Assembly (NCBI GenBank): GCA_003485715.1
Contig: DNIF01000168.1
Coordinates: 1-26,801, forward strand
Direction of reading: 5' to 3'
DNA from: Gammaproteobacteria bacterium
Lineage (GTDB): Bacteria; Pseudomonadota; Gammaproteobacteria; UBA7966
Length of the DNA: 26,801 nt
A program made the position numbers and the translations under genes. This document shows positions 16,312 through 25,036 of this stretch, one piece after another. Within the stretch, counting starts at the first letter, position 1; each line of letters begins with the position of its first letter. The notes below the pieces were generated by a model. It made no database searches and was not told the DNA's origin. It saw nothing but the letters and a program-made list of their open reading frames with translations.

Positions 16312-16761
16312 ATGAACTTCCTCACCACCAGCGTCCTCGAGACCGGCAGCGACGGTCGTGCGCGCTTTCGGGAGGCAGCAATCCCGCTCGATGGCGGCAC
16401 CCCCATGGTCCGTCTTTCCGCCCCCATCCCGGTCACCGGCCTGCAGCTACGGCTGAGCCCGGTCGGCTTTGCGAGCGACTTCCACTGCACTCAGGAGCCA
16501 CAGTGGTTGTTCGTGCTCGCGGGCTGCATGGAGATCGGCTTGCAGGACGGAAGCTGGCAACGCTTCCTGCCCGGGGAGCACTTCTTGAGTGCGGACACGC
16601 TGCCGCAAGGGGCGGTCTTCGACCCGACGCTGCACGGCCACCGCAGTCGCCAGGCGGGCGATACCCCATTGGTGACGGCCTTCGTGAGGTGCGCGCCCGG
16701 TGACGGATGCTCGATCGGCAGCGCCCCTCACGAGCCGGCCAGCGACGTGACGGCGCGCTGA
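16312..16761 (+). CDS. Small cupin-fold protein
   Basis: A 149-residue soluble single-domain cupin, function unknown. The barrel is indicated by DFHCTQEPQWLFVLAGCMEIGLQDG (about 56-80), where His58 and Gln61 lie at metal-ligand positions of motif 1 and the turn GCMEIGLQDG follows. LPGEHFLSADTLPQG (87-100) and HGHRSRQAGDTPLVTAFVR (108-126), with His108 and His110 in the motif 2 region, come after. Cupins of this sort are mostly dioxygenases, isomerases or sensors, but the active-site set does not single one out. It follows the methyltransferase by 21 bp and converges on the MAPEG gene. Start ATG 16312 is the only good in-frame choice; no strong ribosome site precedes it. Confidence 0.75.
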   Translation: MNFLTTSVLETGSDGRARFREAAIPLDGGTPMVRLSAPIPVTGLQLRLSPVGFASDFHCTQEPQWLFVLAGCMEIGLQDGSWQRFLPGEHFLSADTLPQGAVFDPTLHGHRSRQAGDTPLVTAFVRCAPGDGCSIGSAPHEPASDVTAR

Positions 16762-16789
16762 GAACGCTGGGGGCGAACGCCGGGGTTGC

Positions 16790-17164
16790 TCAGAGCGCGA
16801 CCAGGTACATGCCGAAGGTCGCAAGCAGACCCACCAGCCAGATGATCGAACGCATCGTGGCGCGATCCGTGACGTAGCAGATGAGATACAGGAGCCGGGC
16901 AGCGAGAAAGACCCCGGCGAGGCCGGCGAGGGTCTCAGGCTCGGCCTCCCGACCGATGGCGAGCGCGGCACCTGGCAGGTAGAGGGTCAGCGCCTCCCAA
17001 CTGTTTTCCTGCGCCGCCTGCGCACGGGCACGAAAACCGGTCTGGCGCGCGAGCCAGGCGCGCGGATCGCGATTGTCATAGCCATCGAAGCCAAACTTGG
17101 CGACCGCCGCGCAAAGGAGTGGCAGCAAGGTGGCCAGCAGGACCAGGACAATAACGGGAGTCAT
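16790..17164 (-). CDS. MAPEG family inner-membrane protein
   Basis: A 124-residue membrane protein of the MAPEG superfamily (the group containing microsomal glutathione transferases and eicosanoid enzymes; bacterial members are uncharacterised). Start ATG 17164 has GAGG about ten bases upstream. Four hydrophobic helices are seen: about 3-23 (VIVLVLLATLLPLLCAAVAKF), 58-70, 79-97 (LAGLAGVFLAARLLYLICYV) and 105-123. Between helix 1 and helix 2 is the family block DNRDPRAWLARQTGFRARAQAAQENSWEAL, with the conserved Arg, Gln, Asn and Glu that line the glutathione site in characterised members. It is divergent from gmk across 160 bp. Enzymatic activity is unproven for this clade. Confidence 0.88.
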   Translation of the reverse strand: MTPVIVLVLLATLLPLLCAAVAKFGFDGYDNRDPRAWLARQTGFRARAQAAQENSWEALTLYLPGAALAIGREAEPETLAGLAGVFLAARLLYLICYVTDRATMRSIIWLVGLLATFGMYLVAL

Positions 17165-17233
17165 CGGCAGCAAACCTCGGGCGCGGAGAGTGTGGAGGCT
17201 GAACGGGCCCGCGACCATAGACCACGCAGCCCG

Positions 17234-17276
17234 TACAATCACCCCGAGCGACACACATCTCTGCCGCGCCTCGGGG
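17234..17276 (+). promoter_or_regulatory. Candidate gmk promoter -10 and leader hairpin
   Basis: TACAAT at 17234-17239 is one base from the sigma-70 -10 consensus. The -35 position at 17-bp spacing reads GCGACC and is weak. Just downstream, CCCCGAG (17242-17248) pairs perfectly with CTCGGGG (17270-17276) around a 21-base loop, so it would fall at the 5' end of a transcript starting near 17246. The gmk ATG is at 17325. A 5' stabilising hairpin or chance pairing are both possible. Confidence 0.4.
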
Positions 17277-17324
17277 CTTGAGATCTGTCGGCCGCGTCCC
17301 CTGAGCCAAGGAATCCCTCCCTGC

Positions 17325-17993
17325 ATGAATGCCGACCCAGGCCTGCTGGAGCACCCGCAACCTCCCACGTCGACCCGCCGGGGACTGCTGCTCGTGGTCT
17401 CTGCCGCATCGGGGACGGGGAAAACCAGTCTCGTCACGGCGCTCACGGCGCAACTCCCGGATATCCGCTGCTCGATCTCCCACACCACGCGGGCGCGACG
17501 CCCGGGTGAAGTGGACGGGGTCCACTATCATTTCATCGATTCCAGTCGCTTCGAGCAGATGGTGGCCGCAGGTGCCTTCCTTGAGCACGCGACGGTCTTC
17601 GATCACCATTACGGGACCACCCGCGCCGAGGTGGAGGCGCACTGGGCCGCCGGCCGGGACGTCATTCTCGAGATCGACTGGCAGGGCGCGAGGCAAGTCC
17701 GCGCCAGCCATCCCTCGACGCGTTCCCTGTTCATCCTCCCGCCCTCGCTCACGGAATTGCAGAGCCGCCTGTCCCAGCGGCCGGGGTCCTCCGATCGCGA
17801 GGTCACGCGACGCATGCGCGACGCCGTGGCGGAGATGCAGCACCACGCGGAGTACGATTACCTCCTGGTGAATGACGATTTCCAAACCGCCCTGGAGGGC
17901 TTCGTAGCCATCGTCCGGGCCGAGCGTCTGACCGTGCAGCGACAGTTGTCCCAACTCTCCACCCACCTCGCGGGCTTGCTCAGCGCCGGCTAG
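17325..17993 (+). CDS. gmk: Guanylate kinase
   Basis: Phosphorylates GMP to GDP with ATP, an essential step in guanine nucleotide supply and upstream of (p)ppGpp synthesis. 222 residues from ATG 17325, with a purine tract AAGGAA rather far upstream. The P-loop SAASGTGKTSL (26-36) departs slightly from the common SAPSGAGKSSL but keeps the GxGK(S/T) core. The GMP-binding block SHTTRARRPGEVDGVHYHF follows, then FLEHATVFDHHYGT, VILEIDWQGARQVR and the lid RRMRDAVAEMQHHAEYDYLLVND. About 17 N-terminal residues precede the family start and are Pro/Thr-rich. It heads the gmk-rpoZ-spoT-ridA run. Confidence 0.95.
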   Translation: MNADPGLLEHPQPPTSTRRGLLLVVSAASGTGKTSLVTALTAQLPDIRCSISHTTRARRPGEVDGVHYHFIDSSRFEQMVAAGAFLEHATVFDHHYGTTRAEVEAHWAAGRDVILEIDWQGARQVRASHPSTRSLFILPPSLTELQSRLSQRPGSSDREVTRRMRDAVAEMQHHAEYDYLLVNDDFQTALEGFVAIVRAERLTVQRQLSQLSTHLAGLLSAG

Positions 17994-18077
17994 GCTCTGT
18001 ACCCTTGGAGACTTTTTTCCGCTCCCTGCTTCCCGCACCGGGCGGATGGTTCATGAAGCACATTCCAAGGAGACCGC

Positions 18078-18380
18078 ATGGCCCGCCTGACCGTCGAGGA
18101 CTGCCTCAAGGCCGTCGACAACCGTTTCGACCTCGTCCTGCTCGCCGCCAAACGGGCGCGTCAGATAGCGCTCGGTGCAACGCCGCTCGTGGAAGACGAG
18201 GGCGACAAGCCCACCGTAATCGCCCTGCGTGAGATCGCGGAAGGCGTCATCGACCGGGAGCGCGTCGAGGCCATCGCAGCACAGGAACGCGCTGCGGCCG
18301 AGCAGCGTCAGCGCGCCGAACTGGAGTTCGCTGCCGAGATGCAGGGTCCGAATCTCGCACCTGAACGCGAGCTCGACTGA
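18078..18380 (+). CDS. rpoZ: RNA polymerase omega subunit
   Basis: Small subunit that helps assemble RNA polymerase and forms part of a ppGpp site with beta-prime. 100 residues, slightly longer than the usual 91. Start ATG 18078 has AAGGAG five bases upstream. The N-terminus [30 protein letters not shown] and the following block [13 protein letters not shown] are diagnostic. The C-terminal 35 residues are Glu/Ala/Arg-rich and helical, as usual and poorly conserved. It lies 84 bp after gmk and 27 bp before spoT, so co-expression with the ppGpp synthase/hydrolase is likely. Confidence 0.96.
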   Translation: MARLTVEDCLKAVDNRFDLVLLAAKRARQIALGATPLVEDEGDKPTVIALREIAEGVIDRERVEAIAAQERAAAEQRQRAELEFAAEMQGPNLAPERELD

Positions 18381-18407
18381 GGGCTGGCCGGGGGCGGTCA
18401 GTCACCG

Positions 18408-20729
18408 ATGCCCGGCGGCGCTTCCCAAATGAACCCCGGAGCCTCCCCTCCTGGCGAAGTGCCTGCGAACGAACTGACGCCACTGCTCGGGCTGCCGGCA
18501 ACGAGGACTGACCTCGAGGTGTTCGAGGACGGATTGACTTCCGGTGCATCGCTGGCGGTGTCACCCGCGGAGGCAGACGTCCCGTTGCCACCCCCTGTCA
18601 CAGGTATCGACGGCCTGCTTGCGCGGGCCGCCGCTTACCTGACGCCGACCCAGTGCGCGCGACTGCGCTCCGCCTTCGAGTTCGCCGAACAGGCCCACGC
18701 CGGGCAACAGCGCAAGTCGGGCGAGCCCTACATCGAGCACCCGCTGGCGGTTGCCGGCATCCTCGTCGACATGCATCTCGACCATGAGACCCTCATGGCC
18801 GCCATGCTGCATGACGTCATCGAGGATACGCCCACCGACAAGGCCGAGATCGGTGAACGCTTCGGGCCCGAGGTCGCAGAGATAGTCGATGGGTTGTCCA
18901 AGCTCACCCACATCGACTTCGAGAGTTACGCCGAGGCGCAGGCGCGCAACATGCAGAAGATGCTGCTGGCGATGGCGAGCGATCTGCGGGTGATCCTCGT
19001 CAAGCTTGCTGATCGCCTGCACAACATGCGCACCCTCGGGGCACTCGTCCCGAGCAAGCGTCGACGCATCGCCCGTGAAACCCTGGACATCTACGCACCC
19101 ATCGCGCAGCGCCTGGGCATGAATGTCGTGCGCCTGGAGCTGGAAGACCTCGGCTTTGCTGCCCTGTACCCCATGCGCCATCGGGTGCTGAGCTCTGAGG
19201 TGCGCCGGATCCGCGGCCATCGTCGCGAGATCGTCGGCGAGATCCGCACCGCCATCAAGCGCCGGATGCGCCAGGAACGATTCACCGGCCAAGTGATTGG
19301 ACGCGAGAAACACCTCTACAGCATCTATCTCAAGATGCGGCAGAAAGGCGTGCGCTTCCAGGACGTGAATGACGTCTACGCCTTCCGCATCCTGGTCGAG
19401 AACGTGGATGGCTGCTACCGCATGCTGGGCGTGGTTCACAACCTGTTCAAGCCCATGCCTGGCAGATTCAAGGACTACATCGCCATTCCCAAGAGCAATG
19501 GCTATCAGTCGCTGCACACCTTGCTCTTCGGGCCCTACGGTGTACCCATCGAGGTACAGATCCGCACGCATCAGATGGATGAAGTGGCCGAGCAGGGCGT
19601 GGCCGCGCACTGGCTCTACAAGAGCGGTGACTCGCTCGCCAGCAACGCGCAGAAACGCGCTCGTGAATGGCTCAACCGCGTGCTCGATCTGCAACGCGAG
19701 GCGGGGAACTCCGAGGAGTTCCTGGAGCACGTCAAGACCGATCTCTTCCCCCAGGATGTCTACGTGTTCACGCCAAAAGGCGACATCCTGGAGCTGCCGG
19801 CCGGTGCCACAGCGGTGGATTTCGCCTATGCAGTGCACAGCGATCTCGGCAACACCTGCGTGGCGGCACGCATAGACCGGCGCCTCGCCCCGCTGCGCTC
19901 CCTGCTGCGTACCGGGCAGACGGTCGAAGTCATCACCGCGCCGGGCGCGCGTCCCAATCCGGCCTGGCTGAACTTCGTGGCCACCGCCAAGGCCCGCTCC
20001 CACATCCGGCATTTCCTCAAGAATCTGCAGCGGGATGAGGCGCGCGGGCTCGGCGAGCGGCTGCTGGAACGCGAACTGGGCCAGCTCGGGATCCGCTCGG
20101 ATGCCGTACCTGCGGAGGAACTCGCCCGTGCGGCCGAGGATATGCGTCTGTCGGGCTTCGATGCGGTGCTGGAGGAGATCGGCCTCGGCAAACGCCTGGC
20201 CGCCCTCGTCGCCCGCAGCCTGCACCAGCGGCTGGGTGGCAGCAGCGACGGCACCGCAAGTCCTGCGCTCAGACCAGACACTTCCCGCCCGCTCTCCATC
20301 CGCGGCACCGAGGGCATGGTGGTGTCATTCCCCAAGTGCTGCTACCCGATCCCGGGCGATACCATCGTCGGGCGCTTTTCCGCCGGCCGGGGTCTGGTCG
20401 TGCATCGGTCAGGGTGCCGCAACGTCACCGATCATCGCGATCAACAGGATGAATGGGTGGACCTTGCCTGGGAGAGAGACGTACAGGGCGATTTTTCCGC
20501 CGAGATCCGCATGGATGTCACCAATCAGCGTGGTGCCCTTGCCACCATCGCCTCCGCGCTCTCGCGTGCCGAGGCCAACATCCAGAGCGTGGAGATCCGT
20601 GAGCGTGATGACCGCTACGTGAGCATCGCCTTCGTCATCGACGTGCGTGACGTCGAGCATCTGGATCATGTCATGCGTGCGGCGAGCAATATCCGGCATA
20701 TCGCTCGTGTCATGCGCGCCTGCGGCTAG
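18408..20729 (+). CDS. spoT: Bifunctional (p)ppGpp synthase/hydrolase SpoT/Rel
   Basis: Makes and degrades (p)ppGpp, the stringent-response alarmone. The full 773 residues exceed E. coli SpoT (702) because of an N-terminal extension of about 63 residues rich in Pro, Ala and Ser. The HD hydrolase domain holds [12 protein letters not shown] and the catalytic MLHDVIEDT (His135-Asp136), with DRLHNMRTL later. The synthetase domain (about 295-410) shows [13 protein letters not shown] and [19 protein letters not shown]. The TGS domain is near 444-505 ([23 protein letters not shown]). A Cys-containing domain carries KCCYPIPGD (about 642), and the ACT domain occupies about 697-770. HD residues are intact, so hydrolase activity is expected. 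The true start may be ATG 18408 or 18429; there is no strong ribosome site. Confidence 0.95.
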   Translation: MPGGASQMNPGASPPGEVPANELTPLLGLPATRTDLEVFEDGLTSGASLAVSPAEADVPLPPPVTGIDGLLARAAAYLTPTQCARLRSAFEFAEQAHAGQQRKSGEPYIEHPLAVAGILVDMHLDHETLMAAMLHDVIEDTPTDKAEIGERFGPEVAEIVDGLSKLTHIDFESYAEAQARNMQKMLLAMASDLRVILVKLADRLHNMRTLGALVPSKRRRIARETLDIYAPIAQRLGMNVVRLELEDLGFAALYPMRHRVLSSEVRRIRGHRREIVGEIRTAIKRRMRQERFTGQVIGREKHLYSIYLKMRQKGVRFQDVNDVYAFRILVENVDGCYRMLGVVHNLFKPMPGRFKDYIAIPKSNGYQSLHTLLFGPYGVPIEVQIRTHQMDEVAEQGVAAHWLYKSGDSLASNAQKRAREWLNRVLDLQREAGNSEEFLEHVKTDLFPQDVYVFTPKGDILELPAGATAVDFAYAVHSDLGNTCVAARIDRRLAPLRSLLRTGQTVEVITAPGARPNPAWLNFVATAKARSHIRHFLKNLQRDEARGLGERLLERELGQLGIRSDAVPAEELARAAEDMRLSGFDAVLEEIGLGKRLAALVARSLHQRLGGSSDGTASPALRPDTSRPLSIRGTEGMVVSFPKCCYPIPGDTIVGRFSAGRGLVVHRSGCRNVTDHRDQQDEWVDLAWERDVQGDFSAEIRMDVTNQRGALATIASALSRAEANIQSVEIRERDDRYVSIAFVIDVRDVEHLDHVMRAASNIRHIARVMRACG

Positions 20730-20887
20730 ACCGGCCTCCCCTGTCGGGCGGCATCCTCTTCAGCCATGCAGTTGGCAACTCCCGGATGCTCACCGCATCG
20801 GTAGACTGCGGGCGCGTATTCCGGCAGGAGGGCTCATCCCGTAACCTCTGTCCCAGGCCCACACACGCCACGGAGTCCAGTCGAACC

Positions 20888-21271
20888 ATGCCACGCTCCA
20901 TCATCCAGACCGATCGCGCCCCCGCCGCCATCGGCAGTTATTCCCAGGCCGTTCGCGTCGGTGACACGGTCTATCTATCGGGGCAGATCCCGCTCGACCC
21001 AGCCAGCGGTGAACTGCTGGAGGGCGATATCAAGTCGGAGATCGAACGCGTCTTCGCCAATCTGGCCGCTGTCCTGGCCGCTGCAGGTGGCAGCCTCGCC
21101 GACATCGTGAAGCTCAACGTCTACCTGACCGACCTCACGCATTTCGGTCAGGTGAACGAAGTCATGGCCGCCCTTTTCAGTGAGCCCTTCCCGGCGAGGG
21201 CCGCCATCGGAGTAGCCAGCCTGCCGCGCGGTGCCCGCGTGGAGATGGACGCCATCGCCGTGGTGGCCTGA
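20888..21271 (+). CDS. ridA: RidA family reactive-enamine/imine deaminase
   Basis: Cytoplasmic trimeric enzyme that hydrolyses 2-aminoacrylate and related imines released by PLP enzymes such as threonine dehydratase. 127 residues from ATG 20888 ([22 protein letters not shown]), matching the RidA N-terminus and length. [14 protein letters not shown], the helix [36 protein letters not shown] and [25 protein letters not shown] are in place. They include the catalytic Arg of PARAA and the final acidic residue of VEMDAIA. The open frame upstream to 20786 lacks homology. It follows spoT by 158 bp on the same strand, an order seen in many Gammaproteobacteria, and is convergent with dps. Confidence 0.95.
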   Translation: MPRSIIQTDRAPAAIGSYSQAVRVGDTVYLSGQIPLDPASGELLEGDIKSEIERVFANLAAVLAAAGGSLADIVKLNVYLTDLTHFGQVNEVMAALFSEPFPARAAIGVASLPRGARVEMDAIAVVA

Positions 21272-21284
21272 GGGGGGTGCGCCC

Positions 21285-21327
21285 GACACGCCGGGGCGGG
21301 CCGGCAGGACACCCGCTCCGGCATGTC
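21285..21327. terminator. Probable bidirectional terminator hairpin between ridA and dps
   Basis: Long inverted repeat: GCCGGGGCGGG (21290-21300) pairs with CCCGCTCCGGC (21312-21322), with one G-T wobble and an 11-base loop. After a single mismatch four more pairs extend it (GACA 21285-21288 with TGTC 21324-21327). It lies 14 bp after the ridA stop and 10 bp before the end of dps, where a shared terminator is expected. There is no clear T-run on either side, which lowers confidence in intrinsic termination. Confidence 0.6.
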
Positions 21328-21336
21328 TGACGCGGC

Positions 21337-21819
21337 TCACTTGCCGAGCAGACTGCGCAGCATCCACGCGTTCTTTTCGTGGATCTGCAGGCGCTGGGTG
21401 AGAATGTCGCAGGTGGGTTCGTCACTGGCAGGCTCAGCCACCTTGAACGCCGCCCGGGCGGTGCGCACGACCGCCTCCTGCCCCGCTACGAGATCACGGA
21501 TCATCTCTTCAGCCGTGGGATCACCCTCCACCTCGGCGATGGTGCTGAGGGCAGTGAACTCCCGATAGCTTCCCGGCGCCGGGAAGCCGAGGGCACGGAT
21601 GCGCTCGGCGATCTCGTCGAGGGCCTGCCACATTTCCGTGTACTGGGTCTGGAACATCACGTGCAGCGTCTGGAACATCGGCCCGGTGACGTTCCAGTGA
21701 TAGTTGTGCGTCTTGAGGTACAGCGTGTAGCTGTCGGCGAGCAGACGGGACAGCGCGGCGGCGATGGCAGCGCGTTCCGTCTCGCCAATACCGATATCGA
21801 TCTGCTGATGCGTGGACAT
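21337..21819 (-). CDS. dps: Dps family ferritin-like DNA-protection protein
   Basis: Dodecameric mini-ferritin that oxidises and stores iron and shields DNA in starvation or peroxide stress. 160 residues from ATG 21819, with AGGAG about nine bases upstream. The four-helix bundle is recognisable. Inter-subunit ferroxidase residues are His41 (KTHNYHWNV), His53 (FQTLHVMF), Asp68 and Glu72 ([15 protein letters not shown]). The position corresponding to E. coli Dps Asp67 is Gln57. The N-terminal tail is short ([16 protein letters not shown]) and lacks the Lys-rich DNA-binding extension of E. coli Dps, so direct DNA binding may be weak. It converges on ridA. Confidence 0.94.
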   Translation of the reverse strand: MSTHQQIDIGIGETERAAIAAALSRLLADSYTLYLKTHNYHWNVTGPMFQTLHVMFQTQYTEMWQALDEIAERIRALGFPAPGSYREFTALSTIAEVEGDPTAEEMIRDLVAGQEAVVRTARAAFKVAEPASDEPTCDILTQRLQIHEKNAWMLRSLLGK

Positions 21820-21946
21820 TCGAAGCTCTCCTGTTGGTTCCTGCGGCCCGGGGATAGCAGGCATACCTCGCCCTCGATACCCTGAGCGCGTCCTTCGCGG
21901 ATCACGACCGCGCCCCCGGTGCCCGGTTGTCTCTGCAAGTCCACCC

Positions 21947-23125
21947 TCAGGATGCCCTGAGGGCCGCAAGGATATCGAGTCTGGCAGCCCGGAGCGCCGG
22001 CAGTGCACCGCCGAGCAGGCCCATGACCACGGCAAAAAGTATGGCGCTGGTCGCGATCTCCGAGGTGATTGTGAGGCGGAATGAGATCTCGGAGAAGGTC
22101 TGCCAGTTCAGCGTGGAGACACTGACAAAACCGAGCAGTGCCGCGGCCAGCACCCCGACGACGCCACCGATCGAGCCCAGTGCCAGGCTCTCCACCAAGA
22201 AACTCAGGAAAATCGCGTCCCGGCGAAATCCCATCGCACGCAGAGTGCCTACCTCGGCTGTACGTGCAGCGACACTGGCATACATCGTCAGCATCGCGCC
22301 GATGATGGCAGCCAAGGAGAAGACCAGACTCAGAACCCAGCCGAGCACATCGAAGAAGAGCCTCACGGAGCGTGACTGCCGGGCGTAGAACTCCGCCTCC
22401 GACTGCACATCGATTCGAAGACGCGGATCGCTCGCGAGTATCCGCCGAAAGGCTGCCTCTGGCCCAGGCGAGGCCAGCCGCATGAGCGTGAGCGAGTAAG
22501 CCTCGCGTCGCCATGCCTGCATGAAGGCGTCGAGGTCACCCCAGACCTCTGAATCGAAGGCCGTGCCGCCGCCATCCACCACCCCGGTGACCCGCCAGTC
22601 GCGACCAGCAAAACGCAGGGTCTCGCCCAGGCCAGCACCATCGAAGCGGGCGGCGATACTGCGTCCAGTCACGACCTCTGCGGCGCCGGGATTGAACCAG
22701 CGGCCGGCCAATAGGCGCACGCGCGGCCGAAGTGTCCGTCCCTGTGCCTCCATTCCCCGCAACGTCACGTTGGCGGGTCGAGCACCATCGCGCTGCGGCA
22801 ATGAGATGAGGACCACCAGCTCACGCGAGGCCAGCGGGCGACCGGCCTGGTCGCGGGCGACCTCCGGGCGGGCCATGACTATCGAGGCCTGATCGCGTGC
22901 GAGCGTGCTCTGAACCTCGGTCTCGGCCCCATCGCTGATGATGAAGAGGTTATCCGCCTCACCCGTCGCGACCAGCGTCGCCTCGATCCCCGCGCCGACC
23001 ATCCGGATGGCGGTAAAGACAAAGACGACCAGCGCCATACCCCCGGCCGTGAGCAGACTGGTCACCCAGCGCGCCCGCAGATTGCGCAGGGCATGCATGG
23101 CGGGGAGCGAACGCACAGGCAGCAT
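21947..23125 (-). CDS. FtsX/MacB-type ABC transporter permease (second permease of operon)
   Basis: A 392-residue inner-membrane permease. One N-terminal helix ([23 protein letters not shown], about 20-42) is followed by an extracytoplasmic domain of about 220 residues and three C-terminal helices. The first C-terminal helix is [26 protein letters not shown], with the FtsX coupling motif [20 protein letters not shown] immediately after it. This 1+3 helix layout is that of MacB/LolC-type permeases. Start ATG 23125 lies 3 bp after the stop of the upstream permease, so translation is coupled. It is the last gene of the four-gene operon. It probably pairs with the neighbouring permease as a heterodimer; the substrate is unknown. 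Confidence 0.9.
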   Translation of the reverse strand: MLPVRSLPAMHALRNLRARWVTSLLTAGGMALVVFVFTAIRMVGAGIEATLVATGEADNLFIISDGAETEVQSTLARDQASIVMARPEVARDQAGRPLASRELVVLISLPQRDGARPANVTLRGMEAQGRTLRPRVRLLAGRWFNPGAAEVVTGRSIAARFDGAGLGETLRFAGRDWRVTGVVDGGGTAFDSEVWGDLDAFMQAWRREAYSLTLMRLASPGPEAAFRRILASDPRLRIDVQSEAEFYARQSRSVRLFFDVLGWVLSLVFSLAAIIGAMLTMYASVAARTAEVGTLRAMGFRRDAIFLSFLVESLALGSIGGVVGVLAAALLGFVSVSTLNWQTFSEISFRLTITSEIATSAILFAVVMGLLGGALPALRAARLDILAALRAS

Positions 23126-23128
23126 GAC

Positions 23129-24289
23129 TCAGTCAGAACTACGGAGGGCGGCTGTCACGGGTACCCGCAGGACGTACCAGATAGGCCAGATGACCGCGAC
23201 GCAGCCTACACCGATCGCCGCAAGCATCCCTTGCAGTAGGGTCTGCGGATGCACGGTCAACAGGGGCAGGAAATCCTGCACAGCCAGGCCAACCCGGGCC
23301 GCCACGGGCAGCAGCAGCAGACAACCGAGGGCCCCGGCAGTCGTGGCCAGCAACAGCGATTCACCGGCTATCAATGCGACGAGATGTCGCGGGCCAAAGC
23401 CCAGTGCCTTCAGCGTGGCGTATTCACTCCGTCTCTCCCGCACCGTCATGGCGAGTGCGTTCGCCATGACGATCAGCACGACCAGGAGCACAATCCAGGA
23501 AACACCCTCGATCACCAGCATGATGGTCGAGGCCATCTCGAGGAAGCTCAGATGGAAGGCGCGCTCGGTCTCGGTCAGTGTTTCTGCCCGGGAGTTGCGA
23601 AACTGCGAGTCGATGAGCATCGCAATGGACGCGGCACGGGATGCATCCTCAATCCCGACCACATACACGCCCACCTGATCCTTGCGCGGATGGTCTTCCT
23701 GCCGCAAACGCTCGTTGAGCAGAGAGAAGTGCAGGAACATCTGTCCTTCATCCGCAACCGGGGTCGCTCCACGAAAGACCCCGCAAAGCCGGAATCGCCA
23801 TTCACCCGGATAGAACGTGCCCTTGAGCGGGATGGTGTCACCGAGGGACCAACCGAAGCGAACAGCAAGCTGCCGACCTACGATTGCGCAGTTGCGATCA
23901 CGCAGGAACGCTGCGTAGTGCTCTGCTGACAGTTCATACTCAGGATACAGACTCAGGTAGTTCGCTGGATCGATGGCGAACTGGGGGAAGAATCTCCGAC
24001 CATCCACGTACACACCGCCAAACCAGCGCGCCATGCCTACCCTGGTCACGCCCGGGATCTGGCGGATCCGATCCCGATGGGTGATTGGCAAACCCACGGT
24101 GAGCGACACGGCATTGCGGGTGATCAAGCGCGTGGCCGAGGCCGCATCGGCTCCGGCATGAAAGGCATCCACGAGTGATCGCAGCAGACCGAAGGCCAGC
24201 ACCGCGATCACGATACCCAGGCCCGTGAGCAGAGTGCGCAAACGATGACGCAGCAGGTTGCGCAGCAGAAGCCGGGCAAGGAGTCCCAC
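23129..24289 (-). CDS. FtsX/MacB-type ABC transporter permease (first permease of operon)
   Basis: A 386-residue inner-membrane permease, start GTG 24289, 3 bp after the ATPase stop. Helix 1 is LRTLLTGLGIVIAVLAFGLLRSLV (about 17-40). The extracytoplasmic domain holds RQIPGVTRVGMARWFGGVY and continues to about residue 255. Three C-terminal helices begin with VIEGVSWIVLLVVLIVMANALAMTV, followed by the coupling motif RERRSEYATLKALGFGPRHL. It is homologous to, but clearly different from, the other permease of the operon, suggesting a heterodimer of the LolC/LolE kind rather than a recent duplication. No lipoprotein-specific or peptide-specific motif that would identify cargo is visible. Confidence 0.9.
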   Translation of the reverse strand: MGLLARLLLRNLLRHRLRTLLTGLGIVIAVLAFGLLRSLVDAFHAGADAASATRLITRNAVSLTVGLPITHRDRIRQIPGVTRVGMARWFGGVYVDGRRFFPQFAIDPANYLSLYPEYELSAEHYAAFLRDRNCAIVGRQLAVRFGWSLGDTIPLKGTFYPGEWRFRLCGVFRGATPVADEGQMFLHFSLLNERLRQEDHPRKDQVGVYVVGIEDASRAASIAMLIDSQFRNSRAETLTETERAFHLSFLEMASTIMLVIEGVSWIVLLVVLIVMANALAMTVRERRSEYATLKALGFGPRHLVALIAGESLLLATTAGALGCLLLLPVAARVGLAVQDFLPLLTVHPQTLLQGMLAAIGVGCVAVIWPIWYVLRVPVTAALRSSD

Positions 24290-24292
24290 GCT

Positions 24293-25036
24293 TCAGCCCC
24301 CGGCCGAATCCACCAGGACGCCCTTGTCGAGAGTCAACACCCGTCGGGCGGCACGAGCAGCGTGCTGATCGTGGGTCACCATCAGGATGGTGGTACCCAA
24401 CCCCTCATTCAGCCGACCGAGAAGCGCAAGCACATCCGCACCTGCGGCACGATCGAGGTCACCCGTGGGCTCGTCGGCCACGATGAGGCGAGGATCGGCC
24501 ACTACCGCCCGCGCGATGGCAACGCGCTGCTGCTGGCCTCCGGAGAGTTCGCCGGGACGGTGATCGAGACGATCCGCGAGACCGACCAGACCGAGAACCT
24601 GGCGCGCACGCGTCCGTCGCGCGTCCGCGTGCAGACCTGTGAGCAACAACGGCAGCTCCACGTTCTCGATTGCATTGAGCACCGGTAGCAGATTGTAGAA
24701 CTGGAAGATGAAACCCACATTCGCTGCGCGCCAATCAGCGAGCGCGCCCTCATCGAGGGTGGCGAGATCCACGCCAGCGACCTCGACCTGACCGGTGTCC
24801 GCGCGGTCGATGCCGGCCACGAGGTTCAACAGCGTGCTTTTGCCTGAGCCGGAGGGGCCCATGAGTGCGATGAAATCGCCGGCCGCTACTTCAAGGCTGA
24901 GATTGTTCAGCACCGTGAGTTGCTCGCCCCCACGCCAGTAGGACTTGCTCACTGCCGACAGGCGAACCATTGGCGCTGCGGGCTTGCCCGCATTCAGGGC
25001 GTGCGTCGGCATTTCCGGTTCAGCAGCCTCACTCAT
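24293..25036 (-). CDS. MacB/LolD-type ABC transporter ATP-binding protein
   Basis: A 247-residue cytoplasmic ATPase driving the two downstream permeases. Start ATG 25036 overlaps the end of the adaptor gene by 8 bp. Walker A is GPSGSGKST (60-68), the Q-loop is at GFIFQFYNLLPVLNAIENVELPL, the signature LSGGQQQRVA (164-173), Walker B LIVADEPTGDLD (184-195), and the H-loop His222 in MVTHD. GFIFQFYNLLP and the spacing are typical of the MacB/LolD subgroup. An N-terminal tail of about 22 residues (Ala/Pro-rich) precedes the fold. The longer open frame to 25309 lies inside the adaptor gene and is rejected. Confidence 0.94.
   Translation of the reverse strand: MSEAAEPEMPTHALNAGKPAAPMVRLSAVSKSYWRGGEQLTVLNNLSLEVAAGDFIALMGPSGSGKSTLLNLVAGIDRADTGQVEVAGVDLATLDEGALADWRAANVGFIFQFYNLLPVLNAIENVELPLLLTGLHADARRTRARQVLGLVGLADRLDHRPGELSGGQQQRVAIARAVVADPRLIVADEPTGDLDRAAGADVLALLGRLNEGLGTTILMVTHDQHAARAARRVLTLDKGVLVDSAGG

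Noticed and set aside
18013..18018. Run of six T between gmk and rpoZ, as a possible terminator
   Set aside because: No stable stem precedes it, and rpoZ-spoT are expected to be read through from gmk.
18561..20225. A 554-codon open frame on the minus strand opposite spoT
   Set aside because: It is a shadow of the spoT reading frame in GC-rich DNA; spoT has all its domains and the antisense product resembles nothing.
21337..21819. Gln57 in Dps at the position of an acidic ferroxidase ligand in E. coli
   Set aside because: Members of this Dps branch, as I recall them, often lack an acidic residue here, and the other ligands are intact, so I do not treat it as a defect.
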